A DNA stretch of 64,000 nucleotides. Origin: Patella vulgata (lineage: Eukaryota > Mollusca > Gastropoda > Patellidae). The notes under the pieces were generated by a model, which searched no databases, had not been told where the DNA came from, and saw only the letters and a list, made by a program, of their open reading frames with translations. The stretch covers positions 47,214,539-47,278,538 of the forward strand of contig NC_065883.2 in the NCBI RefSeq assembly GCF_932274485.2, in the 5' to 3' direction. A program made the translations under genes and the position numbers. This document shows, in pieces, positions 34,308 through 45,288 of this stretch; the stretch's first letter is position 1; every line of letters begins with the position of its first letter.

Positions 34308-34856
34308 TCTCAGAGTTGTATTTCATCCAATATATAATTGAGCTGCATTTCACTAAAAATATGAGTTGCAATTCACTCAGTATATGTGAGTTGCAATTCA
34401 CTCGATGTATGTGAGTTGCGAGAGAGAGAGAAATGGGGTTTAACGTCCACTCGACACAAACTAGGTCATTTCGGGACTAACATATGGTTTAATTTTATTT
34501 CAATAATTCGCTTGCGCATACGGGTCTTTAGCAGTGGGAGGAAACCGGAGGACCCGGAGAAAACCCAACAGGTTGGACAGGCGACCCTACTCCTTGTCAC
34601 GTACAACTGGGGATTCGAAATCACACCAGTCGACTCAATGACAGACTTTATGATACAGCGTGCGCACGCTAACCATTCAGCCATCCAACCCCCCATGTGA
34701 GTTGCAATCCATTCTATGTAATGTGAGTTGCAGTCGACTCAATATACGTGGGTTGCAATTCACTCTATATAATGCGGGTTGCAATTCACTAGATGTATGC
34801 GAGTTACAATTCAGCCAATAAATGTTAGTTGCAATTCAGACAATATATGTGAGTGG
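34308..34856 (+). repeat. Minisatellite, about 30-bp unit (gtgagttgcaattcactc)
   Basis: At least ten imperfect copies of a unit around tatgtgagttgcaattcact. A complete SINE-2 (34420-34694) splits the array. Outside the SINE the unit continues in phase. Confidence 0.8.
34420..34694 (-). mobile_element. tRNA-derived SINE-2, near complete, in the minisatellite
   Basis: The reversed tail (gagagagagaaatggggttt) lies at the left and the head (…ccatccaaccccc) at the right. ATGTGAGTTGC flanks both sides (34409-34419, 34695-34705), but as this is also the minisatellite unit it is weak proof of a target duplication. Confidence 0.8.
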
Positions 34857-35224
34857 TGTCTTCACCACTGTCATATTTTATAATCCTTTCAACATACATT
34901 TTAGCTATTCAAATAAATTTAAACTAGGTTGTTAATTAGAGAAAAGGAAAATAAAATTATCAGATTTTCAGTATTCTTTAATTTATATAGAGAACAATAT
35001 ATAATAAATGTATGGACTGTGATGCCTTATGTGTTAGGATTTCAGATTATTCTCAATAACATTCAGTGTCATGGCAATACATTTCAAAAGTATAGATTAG
35101 ACCGGCTGTGATTGATTATGATGCTTTTGTGTGGTGCAGATCTATTTTGATAACCACACATAACGGACACAAAGGTGCACCACAGCAGTGCATGTTACAC
35201 GGGTCGCAACTCAAAAGTAAAACA
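34857..35224. other. Spacer without recognisable features
   Basis: AT-rich, no ORF of note and no repeat copies noticed. Confidence 0.4.
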
Positions 35225-35315
35225 AACAAGCTAGAATGTTCAAACTTGGTGTAGGTGTTTATTAGGATGATGCTTTGATGGAGTTCGAAGATGGGCATTT
35301 TCCACTTGGGGTAAG

Positions 35316-35375
35316 CCCCGTCTTCATTAGCCCAGGTTAGGAGTAGGACGTTAAACTCCCATTTCATTTCATTTC
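35316..35375 (+). mobile_element. Very short SINE-1 tail insertion
   Basis: cccgtcttcattagcccagg through the atttcatttc tail, about 60 bp, is flanked by cacttggggtaag and cacttagggtaag. This is a strongly 5'-truncated insertion with a likely 13-bp target duplication carrying one difference. Confidence 0.7.
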
Positions 35376-35489
35376 ACTTAGGGTAAGCAGAGATAAACAA
35401 TTTGATTGGTTGATGCTTTGGAACACAATAACTTTAGTTCTGATTAAGTGAGAGTGATTAAACTTTGGTGTATAGTTTAATTACATCAA

Positions 35490-35796
35490 GGGGGATCACA
35501 CGTGGCTAAGTGGGTAAGACGCTGGCTCGTTAGCCTGGAGGTCGGGTATTCGATCTCTGCATTGGCCGAGAAAGTTCATTCAGATTTTCCGGCATGGTTT
35601 CCCCTTGTCAGTGATACAGGACAGAGGGCCTGACAAGGACAGCTGTCTAGTCGTTCAGATGGGACGAAAAACCGAGGTCCCGTGTACACATTAGCGTGCA
35701 CGTAAAAGATTCCTTGGCAGTTGGAATTCGATATAAGAGTAGGCCGTAGCCCAGGTTAGGAGCAGAACAGTAGGACGTTAAATTTCATTTCATTTC
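35490..35796 (+). mobile_element. tRNA-derived SINE-1 with 10-bp target duplication
   Basis: ATTACATCAA flanks both sides (35480-35489 and 35797-35806). Head with A box (tggctaagtgggtaagacgc) and B box (ggtattcgatctc), body, a short internal deletion after gtaggccgtagc relative to the 51677 copy, then ggacgttaaatttcatttca. This is a clear reference copy for the family. Confidence 0.9.
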
Positions 35797-36360
35797 ATTA
35801 CATCAATACCTTGACTGAGTTTGATAATGAACATTTTCTGCTCAGGATAAGCAATTTGATTGGTCGTGACTTCGGAACACAATAACTCTCCTTTTAATAG
35901 AGAAACAATCTTCACACTTGGTGTAGGTGTTTATTAGGTGAATGCCTCGAATGAAAATTTTCTGCTAAGGGTAAGCAGAGATAAGCAATTTGAATGGTTG
36001 ATGCTTTGGGACACAATAATTTTAGTTTGATAATGAACATACTCTGCTGAAGATAAGCAGAGCGATAAGCAATATGATTGGTTGAGCTTTGGAACACAAT
36101 AACTCTCCTTCTAATTGAACAACAATGTTCACACTTGGTGTAGGTAAGCAGAGATAAGCAATCTGATTGGTTGATGCTTTGGGACACGATAACTTTTTTT
36201 TTAATTAAGTGAGAGTGATGAAACTCTGAGTATAGATTCATTATATCATTACCTTGACTAAGTTTGATCAGAATTTTCTGCTTAGGCTAATGAGCGATAA
36301 ACAATTTGATTGGTCAAGATTTTGGAACACAACAACTCTGCTTTTAATTGAGGTAGAATT

Positions 36361-36990
36361 AGTCAAGTGGCTGAAGGGGAGGAATCACCACCCGAGCTGT
36401 GAATTTATGAAACCAAGTTTTTCTAGACCAGTTTTTTTGCGTAAATTCCGAATCTGGGTGGTGATCAGGCGTTTGCAGGGGTCTTTTCGAGATATGGGGG
36501 GTCCAATTTCTACAATTTGGGGAAAATGTGATTATGTTGACATAAATGATGATCATGTTATATATTAATAAAACATAAATTTCTAGGACTGTACATCTCT
36601 AAAGAAGTGTATATGATGCCACTGGACAATTGTTTTCATTTGTTGGGAGGTTGGGTGGGGGTAGCAGGTATACGTGTATGGAGGGGGTGGTAAAATTGGC
36701 GGGAAATGAGTTCACATTGATTTAAATGGTAATTTTCTTCGAGCTTGGTAAAAACATTACTTTTTAATTCCGCTGAACATCTCTATATATTTAAGTAAGA
36801 TTCACATTGTATGAGGCGGGGGTGGTGGGGTGGGGGACAAAATATAATTTTGGGACAGAAACCATTCAATTCAAAATTGACCTGAAAAGTGTTTTCTCGT
36901 TAGCTTTTTTGTTCAATCTGATTAAAAACACTATTGTTTTTATTAAGATTATTATTCTTCATCTTATTATTATTATTCAAATTCCATTTT
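36361..36990 (+). repeat. Dispersed repeat, inverted partner of 44867-46860
   Basis: Contains gaatcaccacccgagctgtg, cctaaatttctaggac-type and ggcgggaaatgagttcacat segments. These reappear in reverse at about 46800-46860 and 44870-45250, where a Tc1 element sits between them. G-rich tracts (gggaggttgggtggggg, ggcgggggtggtggggtggg) are C-rich in the partner. Non-coding; family unknown. Confidence 0.6.
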
Positions 36991-37179
36991 GATTAGAACT
37001 CAGCAACTGCTTGTCGCATCGTTTCAATTTCTTCGGTTTTACTTTGAAAGTGGGTGTGACTTAGAGGATAAAGCTATTTTTAATGTTCTGCGACAATGCA
37101 AAATGTCCAAAATCACTGAAGCTATCAATTTTTTAAAAATATTGCAGTAATTTTAAAAATAAACGTTGCATTTTAATTT

Positions 37180-38400
37180 TTGTTACATTTTAGTAAAACG
37201 AAAAAGCCTGTCTGATTTCAACAATTTCTGTAGATTACTTCCAGAGTTACGGCCCTTGTTTTAGTTTTTATACGCCCACATTGAAATGTGGTCGTATATT
37301 GTTGTCGCCCCTGTCCGTCTGTCCGGCTAATGTTAATATCCGATTGACTTTAAATTTATACACAGTGTTTAAGGTCATGAGATGAAGAAGCCTATTGATT
37401 TTCAACGATTTCCGATAATTAACGCCAGAATTATGGCCCTTGATCACGTCAAAAAATCTTGTGGACAAAGTGGTCAAAGTTAATATCCGATTGACTTTAA
37501 ATTTATACACAGTGTTTAAGGTCATGGGACGAAGAAGCCTATTGATTTTCAACGATTTTCGATAATTACTGCGTGAGTTATGGCCTTTGATCACTTTGAA
37601 AACTCTTGTGGACACTCCAGAGGCTAAAGTTAATATCCGATTGACTTTAAATTTATACACAGTGATTAAGGTCATGAGACGAAGAAGACTATGGATTTTC
37701 AGCGAATTCTGATAATTACTGCCAGAGTTATGGCCCTTGATCACTTTGAAAAATCTTGTGAACACTCTAGAGGCTAAAGTTAATATCCGATTGACTTTTA
37801 ATTTATTGACAAGGACAGCTGTCTAGTCCTTCGGATGAGATGAAAAACCAAGGTCCCGTGTATACATTGGAATGCACGTAAAAGATCCCTTGGCAGTTGG
37901 AATTCGATATAAGAATAGGCGATAGTGCCGCTGCCCGGGCAAAATTTCCCTCATAGTACACTGTATGGCGTATGCCCGTCTTCATTAGCCCAGTATAGGA
38001 GCAGAACAGTAGGATGTTAAACCCCATTTCATTTCATTTCTTTAAATTTATACACAGTGTTTAAAATCATGAGACGATGAAGCCTATTGATTTTCAGCGA
38101 TTTCCGATAATTACTGCCAGAGTTATGGCCCTTGATCACTTTGAAAAATCTTGTGGACGCTCTAGAGGCTAAAGTTAATATCCGATTGACTTTAAATTTA
38201 TACACAGTGTTTAGGTCATGAGATGAAGAAGACTGGATTTTCAGCGATTTCCGATAATTACTGCCAGAGTTATGGCCCTTGATCACTTTGAAAAATCTTG
38301 TGGACACTCTAGAGGCTAAAGTTATCATCCGATTGACTTCAGATTGATACACAGAGTTTAAGGTCTTGAGACGAACAAGTATGTTGATTTTCAATGAATC
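37180..38400 (+). repeat. Tandem-array element with hairpin end (copy b)
   Basis: The end of one array (37180-37258) is followed by a new start, tttttatacgcccacat with the hairpin arm atgtggtcgtata (37265). At least six monomers of about 150 bp (gttaatatccgattgacttt at about 37330, 37480, 37630, 37780, 38172) follow, split by a SINE. Long minus-strand ORFs here are read-through of the repeated unit, not genes. Confidence 0.8.
37807..38040 (+). mobile_element. SINE-1, 5' truncated, in the array
   Basis: From gacaaggacagctgtc to the tail aaccccatttcatttcattt. The array monomer (…gactttaaattta) is interrupted and resumes with tttaaatttatacac, giving a short target duplication of about 10 bp with one difference. 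Confidence 0.8.
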
Positions 38401-38427
38401 TTTATGACTTGAACAGCTAAATCCATG

Positions 38428-38712
38428 GGGGGGTTGGATGGCTGAACGGTCAGCGTGCACGCGCTGTATCATAAAGTCTGTCATTGAGTCGACTGGCGTG
38501 GTTTCGGATCCCCGGTTGTATGTGACAAGGAGTAGGGTCGCCTGTCCAACCTCGTGGGTTTTCTCCGGGTCCTCCGGTTTCCTCCGGTTTCCTCCCACTG
38601 CTAAAGACCCCTACGCGCAAGCGAATTATTGAAATAAAATTAAATCATATGTTAGTCCCGAAATGACCTAGTTTGTGTCGAGTGGACATTAAACCCCATT
38701 TCTCTCTCTCTC
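38428..38712 (+). mobile_element. tRNA-derived SINE-2, full length, 12-bp target duplication
   Basis: GCTAAATCCATG flanks both sides (38416-38427, 38713-38724). The head shows an A-box-like tggctgaacggtcagcgtgc and a B-box-like ggtttcggatccc. The body includes a duplicated cctccggtttcctccggttt. The tail is gtggacattaaaccccattt then ctctctctctc. Best copy of this family here. Confidence 0.9.
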
Positions 38713-38999
38713 GCTAAATCCATGATGTTAAAAGTTTTGTATACTAAATCTTAGCATGGGGCAGAACTTTATAAAAACCAAACAAATTCTAATGGTTTTC
38801 TGATGAGTTGTTACTCTTAATCAGATTTTATGTATTATAAATGTTTCATTACCGAAAATTGTTAACTGCCCGGACGATATAGCTGCTGTGGGCGTGTGTT
38901 TCGTTGCCAGGTAACCTATCTTTAGAACCTTGTGAACCCTCAAACGACGAAAATTATAATGTCATCTGTATGAAATTGTCTATTAAATTCCCCTAATTA

Positions 39000-40027
39000 C
39001 CTACAAAAGAATAAATATGTGACAACCCTTGTCGACTGCTCGGACGATTTATATGAAAACTTGTCTGCAGTACCTAAAACATCTTGAACTGTAGCTTCAA
39101 CATCGTTATAGATTGTTGGGATGATTTTCTGTTGAAAATAGGTCCTGGAAGGCACTTGATATTTAGGGTTAATTTGTTCCATGAGATGTCTAAATCCCGT
39201 TCTTTCTACGGCAGAAAAACTTATCATATCCTTCGCCATCCAATGGCCTATTGCCCGGTGTGTAATTATTGCAGATTTAGAATTAATGTCCCATTTTTTT
39301 ACTTTCTCAAATGCTCCAACAATACCGGGTTGGGTTTTAAACTTTGTTGAACTTTGTAAGTTGGATCCCTGTTTTAAATTTTTCGTTTTGTTGGTGTCTG
39401 AATAAGCATGCGGGTGGTTGTCTCGCAAATGATGCCATAGATTCGAAGTGTTACCCCCTGGCGTTTTGATGTCTCGAGAGCAAAGTTTGCAGGTCGCGTC
39501 ATCTTTATCATTGACATTTTTAAGGCCAAAATGACTCCATACCACTGAAGAAGTGTTCTTTTTTGCAGCAAGGATATCATTTGCTGTCGAAATCGGTACA
39601 GAACTTTGCTGTTGAGCAGCCATATTGTTTCTAATGACAATAAAAGAAATATCATCCAGATGCATAAATTGTACTATAACATAGTTACCGACTGGATAAT
39701 CAATGTTCAACAACGCGACGAGTGGAGTTGGTTTCTATGACAACGACACTCTACTCAGCAGCGCATGCAGTGGCCAAACTAGAAATTGTTAACATGAGAT
39801 ATTTTATCATCCTTCTGTCATTTTGACAAGAATTCGACCGAAATAATACAATATACTTTCCATATTTTATAAATGTGATTATCCCAAATCATAATTGTGA
39901 TTATTTTAAAAATAATCACGATATATCGTGATATAACGATTATTGCGAATGGAGGCGGCGATTATTTAATCGCCTGACCCAATAATCGCGATTAATCGCA
40001 ATCCCCGGGGTATCGCTGCATCCTTAG
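39000..40027 (-). mobile_element. hAT element 5' part with BED-finger transposase start
   Basis: The frame 39713-38997 includes a likely start MAAQQQSSVPISTAND. It then has a BED zinc finger (VVWSHFGLKNVNDKDDATCK, CKLC...LWHHLRDNH, i.e. C-x2-C...H-x5-H) and the start of an hAT (ZBED-like) transposase (AVERTGFRHLMEQINPKY, QVPSRTYFQQKIIPTIYNDV). Upstream, at 39900-40027, lies an AT-rich end rich in cgattaatcg/aatcgcga, with the outer end taaggatgcagcgatacccc as read on the minus strand, typical of hAT ends. The catalytic domain and the other end are missing: the frame runs into repeat sequence (gtcgactgctcggacgat) at 39000-39050. Confidence 0.75.
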
Positions 40028-40585
40028 CCTACGTATATATTCTTTGGGTTGTCGAAAGTCAGTTACCATCAAATCACATGTCATGGGCCATAAGCGAAAA
40101 ATTGAACAGCCTTCGTCAACGTCTGATAGAAGAATGTCAGAAATGCTCCAAGCCTACAGATGATACTGACATGATCAGCTCTCGTCAATCTAATATTATT
40201 ACATCCTTGAATGTTGAAGCGATATCAACTTCTACAATTGGTCTGCATGTAGGCTACCTCAAAAGTTCATGACAGAGAAAAATTTATAAAAAGAAAAATC
40301 TTAAAGGGGCATTATGGGAGATTAGATAAAGAACTGGCAGTTAAAAATAGATAACGTGAATAGAATATGCTGGAAATTTAAGTCAAATTGCTCCACTCTG
40401 AACCGAGATATTAGCTTTTGAATTTTAGGCTTAGCCTCGATCATCATTACTAAAGTCGGTACAATAAAAAACATAGTCTCGATTATCCATTTTTGTTTAA
40501 ACGCATTCTGAAAAGGTAGATCTTTTAAGGATGAATGGAAATTGTCAGGTATACAGATATTCATTAAAAACAAATACACTGTGTA
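40028..40585. other. Spacer without recognised genes
   Basis: A 64-codon ORF at 40078-40272 (RQRLIEECQKCSKPTDDTDM) is not recognised and has no support. The rest is AT-rich. Confidence 0.35.
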
Positions 40586-41890
40586 ATTTATTATTATTAT
40601 TATTACAGCATATTTATAGTGCGCCCTTTCATATAACATGTTCAGGGGCACTTTACAAAGTGACAATGTAAATCATACATAAACAACAAGAATATGGACA
40701 TGTTAACGATTGTGTACAGAGTCAGTTAAAAAGCCTAATTAAATAAATGTGTTTTAAGTTGTTTTTTAAAAGAATATAGAGATGTACAACATCTTAAACT
40801 AAATGGTAGATTATTCCATAAAGCAGGTGCTTGATAACTAAAAGAGCGCTGACCATAAGAGACTAGTTGAACAGTTTTGGGCTTTAAAGATAGTTTATCT
40901 GATGTACTTAATGTTCGGCCAGGTGTATAAAGTTCTAAAAGATCTGAGAGGTAAACAGGAGCTAAATTATTTAAACATTTAAAAGTAAGTAATAAAATCA
41001 ATTCGATATGTAACAGGTAACTAGTGTAAATTATATAAAACAGGAGTTATGTGGTTACATTTCTTAGTTAAAGTAACAAGTCTGTACTTTTTGTAATTTA
41101 TCTATAAGTTTTAAAGGTAAACCAACTAAAAGTGAATTAAAGTTATCTAATCGAGAAGTGACCAGAGAATTAACAAATATTCAGTTTTATCATTATTCAA
41201 TTTTAGAAAGTTCTTTGACATCCATTTTCTAATTTCACTAATACAGTTCTCAAGTTGCAATTTTGATAAATTGAAATAAGATGGACAATTAGGTGTAAAT
41301 GAAATATATAATTGAGTATCATCGGCATACAAATGAAAGCTGAGACCATATTTTCTAACAATATCACCTAATGGTGACGTATAGAGGGTAAATAAAATCG
41401 GACCAAGAACAGAACCTTGAGGAACCCCAGATGACAAAACAGATTCAGATGACGATATACAATTAACTAAAATACACTGTTTTCTACCCACAAGATAGCT
41501 TTCCAAAAGATCTAATGTAGAGCCACAAATACCGAATTTAAATTGAAGTCAACGTAGAAGAATGGAAGGGTCCACCGTGTCGAAAGCAGCATATAAATCT
41601 AATAAAATGAATAATGTACATTTTCTATTATCAATTTCCATTAAAATATCATTTGAAACCCAGGTTAAAGCTGTTTCGGTACTGTGAAATTGTTTATATG
41701 CACTTTGAAATGGTTCATACAAACAGTTATCATCTAGATGGGTCTTTATCTGAGAAGCAATACATTTCTCAAAAATGTTACTAAGTAATGGAAAAGTGGT
41801 TAACACCATTAAGCCCGATGTTGAAAAAGCATTCAAAAATGGGCTTCTGCAAAGCAGAGAAGAATATTGTAAACTAGATCTCAGCAACTA
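40586..41890 (-). mobile_element. LINE fragment B (CR1-like), RT to 3' end
   Basis: Three frames in order: 41887-41549 (PLLSNIFEKCIASQIKTHLD, AYKQFHSTETALTWV, LLDLYAAFDTVD), 41506-41147 (GVPQGSVLGPILFTLYTSPL, catalytic YADDTQLY) and 41001-40735 (LTFKCLNNLAPVYLSDLLEL, ending LKTHLFN). Frameshifts separate them. The 5' end, including the endonuclease, is missing. The 3' end is a gcgcactataaatatgctg motif and a TAA microsatellite (40588-40606), as usual for CR1-like LINEs. Dead copy. Confidence 0.85.
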
Positions 41891-42506
41891 TAAGAGATAC
41901 AGGTTTGAAATTTGATTTTCTGTCGGAAAAGTGGTGTGCAGCTACTGCTTACAGCTATTTCGAAATTTGTGCTCACAGCGGAAATGCGTCAAATCTTTAA
42001 CGTGCACGAAAATTGAAAATCGGCCATTATTCTCTTAATTCTCAATGGATTCTTCAGATATTTACATTTTTGGATAGCTGGAGACATTTCTGAGCAGATA
42101 GCAGTTCAAAACTGTGGAAATTAGAAACTTTGTAGCTCTCATTTTTTTTGTGAAAAATGGAAAATTTTCAAAATTTTCTAAAATCTTTAATTTTGGGAAT
42201 TTTGAAATTTCTGTTATATTTTTGGATAGCTGACATCAATCCGATTCCAACAATATAAGTTTTGTTCTGAAATGTTGACTTTGATTTTTCACTTTTTTTC
42301 GCATTTTGGTCAAATCGTAGAGTTCTTATTTTTTTTAAAACGGCTAAAACGATTTTTCTGAAACTTCAGATATATGAAGTCGAAGGACCAAACCAGTGCA
42401 TGAACTATAAATGAAAATCCTCTAATCACCGGAAGTAGTCAAGAAAGGTATCCAAAGTTTGACAAAATTGTGAAAAATGGGTGCCTGTGCGGAAATTATT
42501 TATTGT
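41891..42506. repeat. Dispersed repeat related to 44080-44330
   Basis: Shares aaatctttaac.tgcacgaaaattgaaaa.cggcc and the following ttttggatagctgg-like text with 44090-44200 at moderate identity. Non-coding, T-rich. Confidence 0.5.
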
Positions 42507-43534
42507 TTGATTTGTATAAACAAAGTTCATATGCTCTGTTGTCTCAATTGTCATTTTTTTGTTACTGATAGTGTTATCTGTCGGCACCGGAAGTGGCATA
42601 ATTTTACCAAAAACTACAATTTTGACAGTTAGGTACCATTTTTCAAAAGCAAATATTATTTTTTTTAAAACTGATATAACTAAAAGAGTGTGCCCTTTAA
42701 AGGCGCAAAAAACGCGATTTCGAGCAACTTTAGACGCATGTTTCTCGGAAACGCTGCCAACAATTTTTTTAAAACTTTCTCAATTGAGAGACTAATGGGT
42801 ACTCTGTTGTGTGAAACCACTGTATCATTTTTTGAAATGTCAGGGGTAGCCGAAAAAAGAGATCGAAAATCGAAAAAGTCGTATTTTTACGATTTGGAAC
42901 ATTTTTAGAGGTCTACAGAGAGGCCTATCAGTAGTGTTATATATAAAACCATTGTACAACAGTTCCAAATTTCAGGAGTAGCAGAACAAAGTGATCGAAA
43001 ATTGAACACGGTACCTTTGTTTGATTTGTATAAACAAAATTCATATGCTCTGTTGTCTCAATTGTCATTTTTTTGTTACTGATAGTGTTATCTGTCGGCA
43101 CCGGAAGTGGCATAATTTTACCAAAAACTACAATTTTGACAGTTAGGTACCATTTTTCAAAAGCAAATATTATTTTTTTTAAAACTGATATAACTAAAAG
43201 AGTGTGCCCTTTAAAGGCGCAAAAAACGCGATTTCGAGCAACTTTAGACGCATGTTTCTCGGAAACGCTGCCAACAATTTTTTTAAAACTTTCTCAATTG
43301 AGAGACTAATGGGTACTCTGTTGTGTGAAACCACTGTATCATTTTTTGAAATGTCAGGGGTAGCCGAAAAAAGAGATCGAAAATCGAAAAAGTCGTATTT
43401 TTACGATTTGGAACATTTTTAGAGGTCTACAGAGAGGCCTATCAGTAGTGTTATATATAAAACCATTGTACAACAGTTCCAAATTTCAGGAGTAGCAGAA
43501 CAAAGTGATCGAAAATTGAACACGGTACCTTTCA
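42507..43534. repeat. Nearly perfect 514-bp tandem duplication
   Basis: 42507-43020 and 43021-43534 are the same sequence with one difference noticed (acaaagttc versus acaaaattc). They share the same short ORFs, offset by exactly 514. The sequence looks non-coding and belongs to the surrounding repeat family. Either a very young duplication or an assembly artefact. Confidence 0.9.
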
Positions 43535-44573
43535 TTGTTAAGCGAAACATAAGGGGGGATACAATCTGTACGTTTTGTCAACGTATAGAGCCTATTCAAG
43601 AGTGCTTTTATCAGTGATGATATTTGAACTGAAATTATTTCAACTATGAGTGTTTTCTTCTATCCAAAATATGGGTTTAGTGACCCTGTAACAGAAATAG
43701 TTGATTGCTGTGTGTAATAATTAGTCTTTGAATTAATATTGTTGCTTCTTTGTCAAAATTATCTTATACCGGTAATCATCTGGACAGAAATCGACGGCTC
43801 GCCCTGTTTATCAGAAAGTCCAATTTGTTAAGCGGTTGCAGAAGTATCGTACAGTAGTATCGAATATTGTACCTGTGATAAAAGGCATGACGTTGTTTGA
43901 GCATGGACTCTATCTGTAATTAATATTAAATTTTTATTAGTGACGTCAAATCTTTAAATTTTTTTATTCCATTTACAATTCGTGTAGAACTCTGAAATTA
44001 ACAGAGTTCTGAATATTGAGTTTTCCCTTGTTTTTAGCAATTATTACTAATAACTATTGCGAAAGTTGTGAACAGGCCGGGAGTGGTGTAAATCTTTAAC
44101 ATGCACGAAAATTGAAAACCGGCCCTAATTATGCCAATTCCCAACCGATTTTCGAAAAAGTTATATTTTTGTACAGCTGGGGATATTGCGGATGCGATAA
44201 CGGCTGAATTGAGATACAATGTCATTCTTTGATAATTTGAAAATTTACCAAAATTGTTATTTCTTGGAATTTTGAGTTTTCGATTACATATTTGGATTGC
44301 CAGCGTCTGTTCGATTCTACCGATCTAGGATTATCATCATGTGAATTGTTCAACTCTATTTTTCAATCCCCTTCTCTATCGCAATGCGCATGCAAAGAAC
44401 GTGTCAATATCTGAGTTATGCATATTTGTGTTTTTATTTGGGGGGGGGGGGTGCGGGAGTGGTGGGAATAGTCTTTTGTCATGCATCTGGCGACTGTGTG
44501 ACGCCTTGGCTACAGTGAAAGCCTTCAGTCTTGCAAGCAAGTCTAGTAGATATTTGTTCTTTCTTTTGGCAGA
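43535..44573. other. Spacer with diverged repeat and a G-run
   Basis: Includes the second copy of the dispersed repeat (about 44080-44330) and a run of about 13 G at 44441-44453. No gene is seen. Confidence 0.4.
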
Positions 44574-44782
44574 GAAAATATATGGCTAATAAATTAAAAT
44601 GAAAAATTAGCGAAAAAAAAAAGAAAACCAGAGTGAGCACTGGCTGGAATGAAGATTTGCAATATGAATTGGTATCCGAAGCATATCCAAAGGATACAAG
44701 CCAGATGTTGATCAGCAACCAAGAAGATATTTATCCCGCTCATACTATGAACTTTGATTTTAATTCTTCTGATGAAGACTAA
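44574..44782 (+). pseudogene. Possible terminal exon of an unknown gene
   Basis: A polypyrimidine tract and AG (ttctttcttttggcag) precede a frame reading KTRVSTGWNEDLQYELVSEA, YPKDTSQMLISNQEDIYPAH, then an acidic end (NFDFNSSDED) with a TAA stop at 44780 and AATAAA at 44784. One in-frame TGA lies near the start (44601). The acidic tail and nearby polyadenylation signal look gene-like; the identity is unknown and upstream exons were not found. Confidence 0.3.
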
Positions 44783-45288
44783 GAATAAACTAATATCTAA
44801 ACATGTCTCTGATTTACTGTGGTTTTTTTATGTACATTTACAGATCTCTTGAGTTGAAAAGTACCATCATGATTTAATATATTGAATGACGAAATAGGTA
44901 ATGAACGAAAAAGCTAACAAGATGCCACTTTTAAGGTCAATTTTGAACCAAATGATTTCCGTCCACAAAAACACATGTAACGCCCCACCCCGCGGGCACC
45001 CACCATGGCTTCCAACTCCACATAATGGGAATATTATAAACATATTTAGAGATGTTTCATCAAGCTCTAAGGAAATCATCATTTAAATCGACGTAAACTC
45101 ATTTCCCGCCAATTTTATCCCCCCCCTCTCTACCCCCCCCCCTCTCGACACATGCACACCTGCAACCACCCACCCCACCTCGCCACAAATGAAAACAGTT
45201 GTCCAGAGGCATCATAAAAATTATTTAGAGATGGACAGTCCTAGAAATTTACGTTTTATTAATAATTATATAAAATGATCATCATATA

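Larger units (their letters stand above)
35225..36360 (+). repeat. Second tandem-array family (cttggtgtaggtgttta units)
   Basis: Imperfect units contain caatttgattggttgatgc, tttggaacacaataac and cacttggtgtagg; they recur near 35240, 35390, 35860, 35910, 36000, 36120 and 36300. Related sequence lies at 46861-47110 and 52741-53131, where it ends with the shared ggcgggg...cactgttggcttg. Two SINE-1 copies are inserted here. Non-coding. Confidence 0.7.

Noticed and set aside
34308-34856. CRISPR-like array
   Set aside because: Units of about 30 bp are directly adjacent without unique spacers; it is a eukaryotic minisatellite.
37268-38598. Long minus-strand ORFs (165 and 189 codons) with internal protein repeats (FKVIKGHNSGSNYRKSLKI)
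   Set aside because: They are read-through of a tandem array of about 150 bp, a multiple of three, and one continues into SINE sequence.
40078-40272. 64-codon ORF next to the hAT end
   Set aside because: Short, no recognisable domain, no splice or promoter support.
42559-43422. Identical 72-78-codon ORFs repeated 514 bp apart
   Set aside because: Products of the tandem duplication; two overlapping frames and no recognisable domain.
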